From Erodium maritimum (taxonomy: Eukaryota > Streptophyta > Magnoliopsida > Geraniales > Geraniaceae), in NCBI GenBank assembly GCA_963921825.1, contig OY997593.1, positions 48,654,039-48,718,038 of the forward strand: a DNA stretch of 64,000 nucleotides, written 5' to 3'. Position numbers and translations under genes: made by a program. Positions 43,967-55,499 of the stretch are shown in pieces; position 1 is the first letter of the stretch; every line of letters starts with the position of its first letter. A model generated the notes under the pieces. The model was given only the letters and a program-made list of their open reading frames with translations, searched no databases and was not told the DNA's origin.

Positions 43967-46900
43967 TGTAATAACCACTCCCGGTCAACGCCAGTCAAAC
44001 CTGCGAAAAACAGGAAAATTTAAAAATTTTAAGACTGACAGTTAAGTAAACCTAAAATGACCCCGAGTGTCATACCAGACTTAAGTTGACCCCGTTATTG
44101 ACCAAAGTGAGTTCCGGGGGACTCAGGGCAACTTTCTGATCAATTTGGGAAATGTTGACTTTTCGCTGGAAAAGTCAACCGAGCGACGTTTTGGTCCATT
44201 CGAGGACCGTTTTGGATCCGAAAAGCTTAGCCGTCGTCGCAGCGGTCTTAGTTGAGCCGTTTCCTTGTAGCCCGTCAAGTTTCGTAATTTCTTGGGAAAA
44301 GTGCCCGTTCGGGGCCCGAAACGTCCGTTTTTCGCAAAACTGATTGGAAAATATCAACTAGATATTTTCCAAAAGGTGTGGGACCCACCTTGACACTTGT
44401 CAAGTATATGGTGGTGTTAGTTTTGGGGGGAAAGTGTGTGGTTGTAAGGTGTGGCCGAGTATAAGGTTTTAAAGGAGGAAAAGTTAGTTTTGTTGTTAGT
44501 TTATTAAATTATAAAGAAGAAGAGAGGTTTTAGAGAGAGAAGGAGAAGGAGAAGAAGAGAGAAGAAGGGAGGTTGAGCTAGGGTTTGTGATCGAGCCCTT
44601 GGATCGAGTCAAAGCAAAGAGCAATCCCGTTCCCCTCGTTCTCCTCTACGGTAATACCCGAACCGATTCTCGTTTTGGTTATTTTCTTGGAAGATAGGGT
44701 TTGAGTATAAACTAAGGCTTAGGGTTGTGTAGAGTGTGGGGAGGTGTTGGAGACGTTTTAGAGGTGTTTGGGGGTTTAATTTCACGTTTTCCGGTGACCG
44801 GAGGCTCGGGAGGAGCTCCGGCCACCGTGGGTGGTGGCCGGCCGGCCATGAGGTGGCTGGCCGGAGCTGGCAGCAGCCACCACATGGTGGCCGAGCCTCC
44901 CCTTAAACCCTAGGGTCTCGGCCAAGTAGTGTGGGTGGGGCCCACATGCTTGGGTGCTCGGGTTTTATCGTTCGGGTGGTTTAAAACGTTCCCCGGACCT
45001 TTTATCCTTAATCGAATCGAAATTTGGAATTAAATTGGAGAAGTTGTAATTAACGGGTTTTGGAAACTTTAAACGTTAATTAATTGACTTAGAAGTCGGA
45101 ATTCAATTCCGTCAAGTGCGTTGGGTTCCTTGAAATATTCTAAGGCCGTAGAAACGAAAACGGGGGCTTTTGGAGCCCCGGAAGGCAATTAACAAAACCC
45201 GGGCAGATTCGCCATGTCGGGCGAATCGGGCCTTTACGGGTCCTTTATCAACAATGTCGAGTAATTGGGAAGTTTGGGATTGATCGACATTGTCGGGGTT
45301 AAGTTTGGGCATCGAGTTTATTGGTTTTCGGTTTATTCCTGCGAGTTGTTTAGTGACTTTAAATTGTGTTCCTTTAGATCGTGCCACGGACCGAGGCAAG
45401 GGAAAGCTGGGTGAGTGACTGAGATCATCACCGGAGCTCGTGGTTTGGCTTTTGGGAGAACACGCACGAGGTAGGGAAAAGTAGCCGGATCTCGGCCCTG
45501 ACTAGGGAAAGTTAACAGTAGATTTGCATGTGACACCGGGGTGTCGTGGGTTGAGTAGGTTTAATTTAAATACTAGAAAAGCATGATACGGGGTTGTAGC
45601 GTTTATCAGAAAAGCATGTTACGGGAACTTAGTAATTATTGAGAAAAGCATGTGACACTTAGTAGTGTCGTAGGAGCAGAGAACTTAGCGTTAATTGTGT
45701 TACTGGAGGCATATGACCATGCCCGGAGGTTGTTTGTGAACTTATCGATATTAGGAGTACTGGAGGCATATGACCATGCCCGGAGGTTGATTGTGAAACT
45801 GTTGATGTTAGGACTGTTGGCGGCTTGGTTAAGCCGGAGGTTGATTGCTTATTTGGTGTCCTGGGTGGCCATGAGAGCCCGTATTTTATTATCGAGTTTT
45901 GGGTGGCCTTGAGAGCCCGTATTATTTATTGATTGAGTTTGGGTGGCCTTGAGAGCCCGTGTATTTGAATTGGTGTCTTGGGTGGCCATGAGAGCCCGTA
46001 GTCAATTGTTGGTGTTTTGGGTGGCCTTGAGGGCCCGTGTACTAAGGTTGGTGTCTTTGGCTGGCCTGACCGAGTTAGAGTCTCGGGGGGGTTGCAAGCT
46101 TCCTTTAGCTGGCTTACGAGTTAGAGTCTCGGTAAGTTGCAAGCGTTCCTTATGGTTGGTGTCTTGGGAGGCCGTGAGTGCCTGTGGGATTGTTGAGTCC
46201 GTGTCTTACTATCGGTGTGTCTTGGGAGGCCGTGAGTGCCTGTGGGGCTGTTGAGTTCGAGTTTTACTGTTGGTGTCTTGGTGGCCATGAGTGCCTGTGA
46301 GTGTTGAACTTGTGTTGTTACTGGTTGATGAATTTACGTGTGATTGTGGATCCCGGTAGGTTGCAAGCATTCTTTGGCTGGCCTGACCAAGTTTGAGTAT
46401 CAACGGGTTGCAAGCATTCTTTGGCTGGCCTGACACGAGTTTGAGTAACACAGGTTGCAAGCATTCTTTGGCTGGCCTGGTCCGAGTTTGAGTAACACAG
46501 GTTGCAAGCATTCTTTGGCTGGCCTGGTCCGAGTTTGAGTATCACAGGTTGTAAGCATTCTTTGGCTAGCATGATCCGTGTTCGTGTGAGTGGGAGTGGT
46601 TACTGAGCAGCTGGTATGCGATCCTTTGTGATCTTGTTTGGTATGCGATCCTTTGTGATCTTGTTTGGTGTGCGATCCTTTGTGATCTTGTTTGGCGTTG
46701 TGTAGTCTTTCTGTCGTGCCCTTGGAGGAGGTCGTCGATAGTTGTGTCGGGTCTACATTGTGTTATCGAGTGTTGAGTCTATTGAGGAAGGTAACGGGTT
46801 GTGGGTCAGTTGGGTACTTGAGATGGGGACTATAGTCCCAGTGTTGGGTTTGGTTTTAGTGTTACTGGCTTTGTCTGCTAATTATGCCGTAGTCAGTCTG

Positions 46901-47201
46901 TTATTCGCGGTGGTGAGCGAACGCTCACCCCTAGCTGCTTTTCCTACAGGTACCGTTCGTAGTCTGGACTAGGTGAGCTTCTGAAGCTTGAAGAGCTTGA
47001 AGCGGGTTTCTGGGTGTTTTGAGTCTAGCGACGGATACCTCGTTTTTAGTCCACTTGTTGGGACGTGTTTTAAGTTGTAATTATTATTTTTGTTGAACAA
47101 ATGATGTATTTTAAAGTGTTTAAATGGAAAAGGTTTCAAGGTGTTTTCTTATTTTAAATGTTCGCGTCCCGAGTTCGTTTTATTGAAATTGGGGCGTGAC
47201 A
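43967..47201 (+). mobile_element. Ty3/gypsy solo LTR (3.2 kb)
   Basis: The ends TGTAATAACCACTCC and GGGGCGTGACA resemble the LTR of the gypsy element at 25728. A perfect 5-bp duplication CAATC (43962-43966 and 47202-47206) interrupts the copia integrase codons for KALR. No primer site, polypurine tract or internal genes are present, so this is one LTR left by recombination between LTRs. It contains long tandem-repeat blocks, and its open frames are repeat-derived. Confidence 0.8.
45690..46700 (+). repeat. Tandem repeat blocks in the solo LTR
   Basis: There are four kinds in a row: two copies of a tactggaggcatatgaccat unit (45700-45790); about five ggtggcc(a/t)tgagagcccgt units (45864-46036); about five units of some 47 bp built on gcaagcattctttggctggc (46360-46570); and three units of a 29-bp tatgcgatcctttgtgatct repeat (46613-46692). 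Confidence 0.85.
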
Positions 47202-48028
47202 CAATCGAAGTGCCTTAATACCTTTGTCGAGCTGGTTATCTACTATAGTCTTAAACTCTTTGAATTTATCAAAAGCTTCAGACTTATGTCTCACCGAATA
47301 GACATAACCATATTTACTGTAATCATCAGTAAATGTGATAAAGTAGCTAAAACCCCTCCTGGCAAGTGAACTTATTGGTCTAAACACATTCGAGTGTATA
47401 AGCCCCAATAATTCACCCGCCCTTTCATCGTGATCGATAAAGGGCACTTTAGTCATTTTTCCCATCAAACAAACCTTGCACCTATCGATCGAATGGAATT
47501 CGAATGAACCTGAAAGCCCGCACTTCTGAAGTGCTGATAGGCGCTTCTTGTTTATGCGACCCAAATGACAGTGCCATAACAGAGTTAGGTTTAAATCGTT
47601 GGATTTAGACCTCTTGGTATTAACGGAATATATAGAACTTGAGCCATTGTTACCCATATCTAATATGTACAATCCTCCAACCATGTCAGTACTGGTATAA
47701 AACATATCATTGCATAGAACATTGAAAACTCCATTTCCAATATTAACATTATATCTTTCCTTGTCAAACACGGATACAGATATAATATTCCTACTAAAAG
47801 TAGGTATGCAATATACATTATACAATACTAAGACAAGGCCTCTTGGCAAAGCAAGACTCATGGATCCTACAGCAGTTGCCACAACTCTGAGGTCCATTTC
47901 GTGCTTTCCAAATCTCTCCTACTTTCAGCCACCATATATTAGTGCATGTGTGAGATTCAGTCATGGTATCTAATACCCATGAATCTTTGGAAGTAGAGAG
48001 ATGTAGCTCTATAGAGTTAATACCGATT

Positions 48029-48157
48029 GAAGGCACGGTCCCACCGCCCTTCCTTAGATCATCAAGGTTTCCTGATGAAGGCGCAGTCTTACTGCCCTTC
48101 TTCAGATCATCCAGGCTATTTGATGAAGGCGCAGTCCCACTGCCCTTCTTCAGATCA
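48029..48157 (-). repeat. 48-bp coding repeat in copia gag/protease linker
   Basis: Two full units and most of a third, in frame, encode LKKGSGTAPSS-type peptides between the zinc knuckle and protease. Confidence 0.8.
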
Positions 48158-48526
48158 GCCGTGAACTTCCTGTAATCCCGGTTCCAATGACCAGGCTGTT
48201 GGTAGTAGAAGCAGACATTCTCAGGTGTCTCATCTTTCCTGCCAAGTGCGCATGGGCCCAGCCCATGCCACTTCCAATTCCCTTGTTGACCATCAGAATA
48301 TCCTTGGATCCCAGATCCCTGAGATATTCTTCTCAGCAGTTAATGACACTTCATGTAACTCTGATATGGTCTTAGAGACAGCCTTGTCAAGGACATATTC
48401 TTTGCGTTCAGACTTGAGGACTATCCTCAAAATTCTGTACCAGTCCAAATAGTTTGTCCCATTTAGCTTGACCCTGTCAAGAATGGTTTTTAATGACAAA
48501 CTATTAATGTTCGCTGAATTTGCCAT

Positions 48527-50070
48527 TTGATCTACAACAGATAAAATTCAATCAGTAAACTGAATAAATTTTATGAAGATCAAGCTTAAACACCAACAAT
48601 CGATTCTAAACCTTTAGAATCTGAAACCAAGATCCTTGATTCACTCGATTAAGCTGAACTAATGCTCACCACTTAATCGAGCTATGTAGGTAGGACTCCA
48701 TCCAATCACATCCAATGTGACTCTTGGCTAGGGTATGCACTTATGTACACGGCTTACCCTATCTGTTACCCTAGCTCAACCTCAGGCTGAGAATCGTAGT
48801 CGGGTCCACCAATTTTCAACTATGGCCCGTCACTATGTAGGTGCTCCGCTAATGCGCACGACACCCACATATGTCGTCCAAACCTACTACCCCGCTTTCC
48901 CATGGATGCTCCGCTAATGCGCACGACACCCATAGGACGGGGAGGTAGTAAGGTGTTGATAATTGGGAGGTATCAGACATGACCCGTTTTTACTTGTCCG
49001 GTTGTGTTTAAAACTTTGACACATCCTAGATGCGATGAGCACATCAACTACATTCCAAATGCAATGATGCCTCAAATTACATCCAATGTAATTCTTCCTT
49101 CGAACCCGTCAACTACATCCAATGTAATGACGATTCTAAGGGCTCACACACAAGGATTAAAATTCCAATTTTATCTTTGCATGTGAGATGATATGCTCGG
49201 TAAATAAAGTTAAGCATGCAATTCTAAAACACATAGAATTAATCATGCATAAACTAAACCAAGCATAAAGCGATAAATGTGCACATAATAGCCCCCTAAA
49301 CTAACTCCCACTAGCTTCTTGAGCTCCACCGACTCCAAGCCGATGCCAACACCCGAAAAGCCACCAAATGACCTTTTCACCCTTTCTTCGTCTTGAGTAA
49401 AATATTACAATTTAATACACGACTCGCAGGTCGGGAATAAATAAATATTACAAACAAGTGGTTCGACGACCACACCTTGAAATAATAATTACACGCTAAC
49501 TCTAACGGCTCGCAGGCCGTGAAAAGCGATACATAATTAAATCGAGCTCGGGGCTATTATGTACACCATGCCAACATCACATCACACATCGTGTTATCAA
49601 ACAAGCATGTTATCAAACATCATGTGATTTTCCGGTTTTAATTAATAGCCAAGTTTCGAAATTTTTTGATGCTCGGTTTATCGAAACCGTTCAAAAATGA
49701 AACTTTTGAACATTTGATCTTCGAGTTCGTCATGACGGTTCCAAACTCGTCATAACTAACAAAACGGTTTAGCCTTGGCATATCAACCATCCAATGGTCA
49801 TGCTTGGCCTAGCTCCGTCCAACGGAGCCCCGTTCGGTCCCGGTTTCGGCTCCCCGAGAGTCCCGCTCCCGAGACCCGAAAAATCAAAAAAAAATTCAAA
49901 ATTTCCAGATTTGAAATAATTTTCAAAAAATCATTTTACATGCATTAAATCTATGAACAAGAATATAAAACATGTTATCAAACAATTTAGCAAAACAACA
50001 TGCCAAAAAACGAAACTTTCAAGCAAAACCGAAACTTTGAACACCGTCTTGTGAATCCCGAAGGTAGCAC
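48527..50070 (-). other. Copia 5' leader, non-coding
   Basis: Between the primer site and gag. It contains short repeats (aactacatcc(a/t)atgtaat and gctccgctaatgcgcacgac) and no open frame of note. Confidence 0.55.
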
Positions 50071-50084
50071 GGCTCTGATACCAC
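50071..50084 (-). other. Copia primer binding site (tRNA-iMet)
   Basis: The minus strand reads GTGGTATCAGAGCC directly after the 5' LTR, complementary to the 3' end of initiator tRNA-Met. Confidence 0.9.
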
Positions 50085-51772
50085 TGTTGGGTCTCGAGGT
50101 AGGGTTGGAGATGAACCAACTCGCAGCGGAAAATCGATGAAAACCAAGAGACGATTAAAACCATGAAACAACTAACAAAGAATGGATTCACAAGAGAAAA
50201 ATTCAGCACTAGTTCTTACCAAAACAAGAACACCGGTTAACGAATGATTGGCTTGAGTCTCCAAGACGCCTACGTATCCACATGGGAATCAAAGCCACGT
50301 AGTTCTTCTCTTTGAGGACTCAAGAACACAAACATGGAGGTGGAAACTAGCCAAACCCGAAATGGCCATGGAAGAGGGAGAGAAAATGTGTTTCCTATTC
50401 TTGTCTTGTCTTTGTTATGTTGAAAAAAGATGACTTAAACATAACAAAACCCATACTTGTCCAACTAAAGGCATGGGACAAGTATGGTGTCAAGTAAGGT
50501 GTAAATAGGACAAAGTATGGCAAGACAAGATTGGGTTAGGTGGTGAATCACCAACACCTTAATCCTTGTCTTGCTTACTTAGTACTAATTAATCAAGACT
50601 TGATTAATTAGTTCCATGGGCCTTGGTTGCATGGGCCTTTCATGGGCCTCTTGGAACATGGCCCGTGGCCATTTCCAACGAGGTCCCGTGATTCGCTCAT
50701 CGCCTCCATGCCTTCCATACCGGAAATGTCCAACATTATCCGACGCGATCAATCCCAAGACTCCAAGCCTTGTCTCGATCCGTAAAGTCCTATTCACTTA
50801 CGGGCACATGACCCAAAACCCAGTTTTGGTCATGTCCCGAGACAACTCCCTTTTGGCCATTCTCCATAAATGTGTCAATGAGTTTCATCCTCCGGTGTGA
50901 CCCTTAGGTTTATGCATGTCAATAGATCAACGTAAAATCCCATTTTACTTGATCCTATTTAAGTGGCAACTAACGAGACTTTAGTATTGCCTGACACTAC
51001 ATAACGAATCGACCCTGTCGATTCTAACCTTTCCGTCGTCCCTGTCATTATCCTTTTATCTCTGATATCCTGATTGAGATAAGGCATAGAGCCGTCATCC
51101 TTATTATTCTCAATCACCGTTCCTTGATATGTGAGATGACTGAAGATATGATACCCAGTATCATGTGCATGGCCATGCTATTCTTCCAGTCACTCTCGAT
51201 CAAGTGGCCGAGAACCGATATCTTTCCCATACCTTAGTATGAGGGATAAATCCCTTAGCCGTCTTTCGTGTCACTCATGTAGCCCGTCCCCAAGCCAATC
51301 CTGGCCGTTATGGAAGCCCTGTTACGGACAACGTTAGGCTCAGGTCAAACTCAGTTGTTGACTACATAGCGATCACAAAGACTCCTTGGTCTAAGGATAC
51401 ATGACAAGCTACAACACTGAATATGTTCATGACTTAATCTATGGCACATATTCAGGGCGGGTCGTCCAATATCATGTCCCACATGATATCTATGATCAGA
51501 CTCCGGAATCCCATTCCAATGACTAACAGAACGTAAGCCATAAAGAGCCATCTTTCATACTAGTCGCTTCTAGTGGAGCTTTGTTGACTAGGGACCCATC
51601 GAGTGTGATCTATCTCGATCTATGGTTCTATTCGCATGGTGGGCATAGATCAGAGCACACATCGATATATTACTCCAACACATAAGTAATATAAAGCCGA
51701 TTTAATTTTATTGCTAACGATGATATATACATTTGGACATTTAGGATTGAACTACGGGCACTAAGACTAACA
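50085..51772 (-). repeat. Copia 5' LTR
   Basis: Same length as the other LTR and followed (minus strand) directly by the primer binding site. It would carry the element's promoter; I did not find a clear TATA box. Confidence 0.95.
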
Positions 51773-51777
51773 AAGTA

Positions 51778-52424
51778 GTCGTGCACAAATGAGGGTTATG
51801 GGTTGTAAGATACACTTTCGGGGTTGTGAGTCGAAGCATGTTTGCCAAGATGTATTTATTGAGCTTCTTTTCATATACCTTACTACACTCTATGCCTAGC
51901 CTAACATTATAAGCCTAATAAAGTCCTATGTGATTCATGATTGGCTAAAAATTCCTTATAATTAGTGGAGAGAGGATTGAAAATGTTTGCGTATGAATCT
52001 CTAAGAACCGTGTATAGGAAAAAGAGAACGCCTAGCAAAGTTAACAGAGGGTTTGTAAGTTAAATTGAGTAGCCTTCAGTGCAAGTAGCTTCACATGCAG
52101 TATGTTCATCGATTTATGCATTCTTTTGAGCTGTGTAAGAACTTTTGGCATGTTATAACTCTGAGAAATCCATTTTGATCAACGTGTGCTTAAGCTCGTA
52201 AATTACCAACTTTTCGTGAACTTTTGCATGCATCATGTAGTTGAGTCATAGGTTGCATTAGTTATAGGAACATGCATTGAACGTGCATCTTTATTTTCAT
52301 TGTCTGAATATAGGAGGCCCGGACTCCTCCTATCGAGGTGAACCTCGGGGTTTAACCGGGACAGAACTTACTGCTTTATTTAGTTTAATTTTCTCGGGGC
52401 GAGAAAAGCTTAAGTGTGGGGTGT
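51778..52424 (+). other. Athila-like 3' untranslated interior and polypurine tract
   Basis: Continuation of the host element after the copia insertion. It ends with gcttaagtgtggggtgt directly before the 3' LTR, a purine-rich tract suited to plus-strand priming. No coding sequence. Confidence 0.6.
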
Positions 52425-53835
52425 TGATGTGAACGTAAAATGCATCTATTCTAGATGTTTTTAGCTCTCATTTCTAAGTTTTTCAATCCCGGGATTGTGT
52501 GATTTAATCTATTTCTCTCTATATTTATGTAATTGGTCTCTTTTTATGGGTAATTAGGAGTTTGATGTGAAATCAAGAGTTTTGGAGCTAAATGGAGCAA
52601 AAAAATCAGCTTAAGGAATTTTGGAGTCTGGCTGATCTTGTAAAAGGCATAACTTCCGCATCCGAACTCCGATTTTCGCCCCTTACATATCAAATCGAAT
52701 GGAATTCAATTATTACAACTTTGATGAAGGATTTTCCACTGTCCAAAATGCACGCTGGTCGCAAGGCGTGCGACAAACGTGCGCGTAGATTTTGTTATTT
52801 TTTGGCGAATTTCCCGTCTTATCTCTAGGGTTTAATGATGTATAAGTAGAATTTTAGGGATTGTAATCAGGGGATCACGAGAGTAGCAGAGAAAACACAA
52901 TTGGAGATAGCCTTAGGATGGAGATTGAAGATCACACAAGAGACCACGAACTCATTTACGAAGGTTTTTCATAGTTTGGATTCATCTTTGATACTTATAT
53001 TACTTTTATAGTTCAATATGATTATCATTGTGTTCATCAATTTTATGTGTTCGTATTTCGTTGTTATGAACTAAATAATCATTGATCTAGGGCTAGGGGA
53101 AAGATGTGATGAAATGAATTAACGTATTCTGGTTCTACATTTGTTAAACTAGTATTAGGATGTTGTTTATCTAATTCCGTTCGTAATGTTTTGTCGCCTT
53201 GATCACGTGATAATTGATTTAATTATATTAACCAACAATTGAGAAATGAGGTTAATGTGAGGAAATAAGAATTAAATAGCTAGAGTTTTAATCTAAGCCG
53301 GAATATGGTTAGACTAACACGAGTGCAATAGCTATAGGAGTAAAACCCAAAAGTTGGAAGAATTCATTGATAGTAATGTTATATACCGCTCTACACCTAG
53401 ATTAGAGATAATTAGGTGGACTGAGTATGTTAGGGTCCTAATACGATCGAGAGATGGTTAGGACTACATTGAGAGAATTCGCGTTGCCCTTAGAATAGTA
53501 TTAGTTGCAAATGTATATCGAATCACATTAAGTCATTCATCACATTCGAACCCCGTTAATGTTCTAGATCGCCTTTTATCTCTGATTTACAATCCATTTG
53601 TGGTTTTGTGCTCTATTTTCGGATCATATATTTATTCTCATTATTTGTATGAAATTACTATTTTCTAAAAACAAACCAAACATTGATATAGGAATAGCTT
53701 GACTAGCGAATTAATTAAATAAAGTGCTTGTCTAATTGCTCCCTTGGGTACGATATCTCGGACTTAAAACCCGAATACTACTTGATGACCGGTACGCTTG
53801 CCGTACCATTCTGAGGATTAATTCTCAGAGTGTCA
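52425..53835 (+). repeat. Athila-like 3' LTR (1411 bp)
   Basis: Uninterrupted LTR, ending GAGTGTCA at the GTGAG duplication. It preserves the pre-insertion sequence of the Harbinger site. Confidence 0.9.
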
Positions 53836-53840
53836 GTGAG

Positions 53841-54491
53841 GAAGAAGACATGGTTCAGACCTAAATGGCCTATTACCTTTGGAACGCTATAGAGATGTTG
53901 TCGCATATGTTAAGGAAAGACAATGTTTCGCTTTAGTCACTTAGAAAAAATTCTCTTAAGTGTCTGAAATAAAACGATGTCGTGTCCTCTAACCTCTACG
54001 ACGCCATACCTACCGCGTTGTAGAGGCACATCTTCTGTGATGCCATTATGGCGTCAGAGAGGTATAAAAAATAAAATAAAAATCCAAAATTTCAGGACGA
54101 GGTTAAAATAATTAAAACTTTCATACTCGGTACATTGATACTGACCTAAAACTATTATTGATGACCAGGTTTTTTCTATAAAACTAGTTATCTCGATGTT
54201 TAAAATGACGAAACGGTCGTAAAAACATGGAATTGCCCACTGTCCACTAAACCTCTACGACTGCATAGGTATGACATCATAGAAATAAATCTTCATATGC
54301 CCTTTGAGACGACCAACCTACTGCGATGCCATACAAATGGTGTCGTAGATGTTACCATCCTCTGCGACGACCAACAATGACGTCGTAGAGGCATTGAACC
54401 TCTGTGACACCATACTATGTCATCGTAGAGGATGATAACCTCTACGACGCTATAAAAAATACATGTCGTAGAAGTTAAACCTGGTGTAGTG
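53841..54491. mobile_element. CACTA-type element terminus (right end)
   Basis: The stretch ends with aacctggtgtagtg, which reads CACTACACCAGGTT on the other strand, a standard CACTA terminus. Many subterminal repeats on the theme of cctctacgacg(c) or cgtagagg occur in both orientations (53980-54480). The matching left end was not found; it may have been separated by the Athila-like insertion or lost. Confidence 0.65.
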
Positions 54492-55499
54492 AAATATTAC
54501 GCAAAACTATAAATAACTCATCTTATATGACTACAACCTAACCAATTACCTACACCAAATTTTAACCCTAATATATAACAATTAACAAATCAATTGCAAA
54601 ACCTCCTTAATCGCTCAACCTCGTTCCTCTCTTCATTCTCACTGTCCTTTTCTCGTTGTTCTTCTCACCCTGCTCGTCTCGTCGTCCCCTCCTCTTTTTT
54701 CGAGAGGCTCTCATTTCCTCACTTTGCTTTTTCCCTTAGTTTGTCAACATCGATGTCAGTAAAACCAAACATCGGCGGCAAAAAAACAATCGTTTTTTGT
54801 TGGGACAGGTGGCAATTAAGAAAATGAAAGTTCGGATTCGATATTAAGACTGAACTCCGTAATTGATGAACGAATTGTAGTCCAACCTTAACCCTCACTG
54901 TTCAAATGACCTAAAGATTATGAGAGTTGGAGTTTGGAGTGGGTTGGAATGACTCCATTGATGTCCAAATTCATGTCACCTTACACAAAAGACAGCACAA
55001 AACAAAATGAATCAAACAGAATAATTGATGAAACTCAAAGATTGCGTATCTTCAATCTCTGACAGTTTGGGGGAAATAGAAGATCTTTGCAAATCCGTTC
55101 ATTATCATCTGCAGGTAGAGGAAGATTAATTAATGCCCTAGAAAATGAAGATAAAAACGAAACAGAGATCCTAGCTAAACTTACTCTATATACTGTCACT
55201 ATTATTTTAACAATTGATCACATTTTTTTAATGCTTTGACCTCGTCAACCTGCAGAAAGATCATGACCAATCTTCGACCCATTTAATATATACATGCAAG
55301 AGAACATGAGTTCTGTCACAACTCTTGCTGTATTTATCTGAAGAATAAATTAAAGGTCTCACATGCATGGCAATGACTATGAGAATCATTCACCAGCCTG
55401 AAAAGCCTCATTTCTTTTTCTGTAAAACTCACATTTTTTTTGGATATTCATGGTGCAGATAATGTTTTTTAAAGGAATATATTTGTACCCATGGATATC
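54492..55499. other. AT-rich DNA, no gene recognised
   Basis: A short plus frame (54594-54827) encodes a Ser/Phe-rich peptide without a known domain, and I do not support it as a gene. Nothing else assigned. Confidence 0.45.

Larger units (their letters stand above)
41900..48526 (-). pseudogene. Copia gag-pol polyprotein, multiply broken
   Basis: In minus-strand order there is a gag start (48526, MANSANINSLSLKTIL, LNGTNYLDWYRILRIVLK). A degenerate zinc knuckle follows with Tyr in place of Cys (CFYYQQPGHWNRDYRKF), then a 16-residue repeat (48029-48157) and the protease/GAG-pre-integrase (WHCHLGRINKKRLSALQ). The integrase (FITFTDDYSKYGYVY) is cut at 47202. Past the solo LTR come the integrase C-terminus (43728-43468, LKICGCEAYVKHL), reverse transcriptase (43331-42344, DVKTAFLNGNL, IYGLKRTSRSW) and an RNase H relic (42105-41908, EAAKEAMWIWKF). 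The catalytic YVDD box is absent: VLIENDIP replaces the usual VLYVDD...NDIP. Many frameshifts are present. Confidence 0.9.
40068..51772 (-). mobile_element. Ty1/copia retrotransposon, minus strand
   Basis: Two LTRs of exactly 1688 bp (40068-41755 and 50085-51772) with TGTTGGG...CTAACA ends lie between AAGTA duplications (40063-40067 and 51773-51777). The primer site (tRNA-iMet type) lies at 50071-50084 and the polypurine tract at 41756-41770, both on the minus strand, which sets the orientation. Gag, protease, integrase, reverse transcriptase and RNase H parts follow in the copia order but are broken. A gypsy solo LTR splits the integrase. Confidence 0.95.
34024..53835 (+). mobile_element. 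Athila-like Ty3/gypsy retrotransposon, nested host
   Basis: The ends TGATGT...GTGTCA lie between perfect GTGAG target duplications (34019-34023 and 53836-53840). After removing nested insertions the LTRs are about 1.4 kb each. The tggcgtcgttgccgggga primer site and the gcgcttgttgggaggcacc and agtgtggggtg motifs near the 3' side are characteristic of the Athila/Tat group. The interior contains a broken gag/protease-like frame but no reverse transcriptase or integrase, so it is a deletion derivative. It was hit later by a Harbinger element (5' LTR) and a copia element. Confidence 0.85.

Noticed and set aside
45690..46570. Possible CRISPR-like array (short repeats with spacers)
   Set aside because: The spacers are related to each other and vary in length. 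The repeats are ordinary LTR minisatellites in eukaryotic DNA, with no cas genes.
46209..46572. Minus-strand frames with repeated CNPxxxxxG-like peptides
   Set aside because: They are produced by the 47-bp tandem repeats in the solo LTR.
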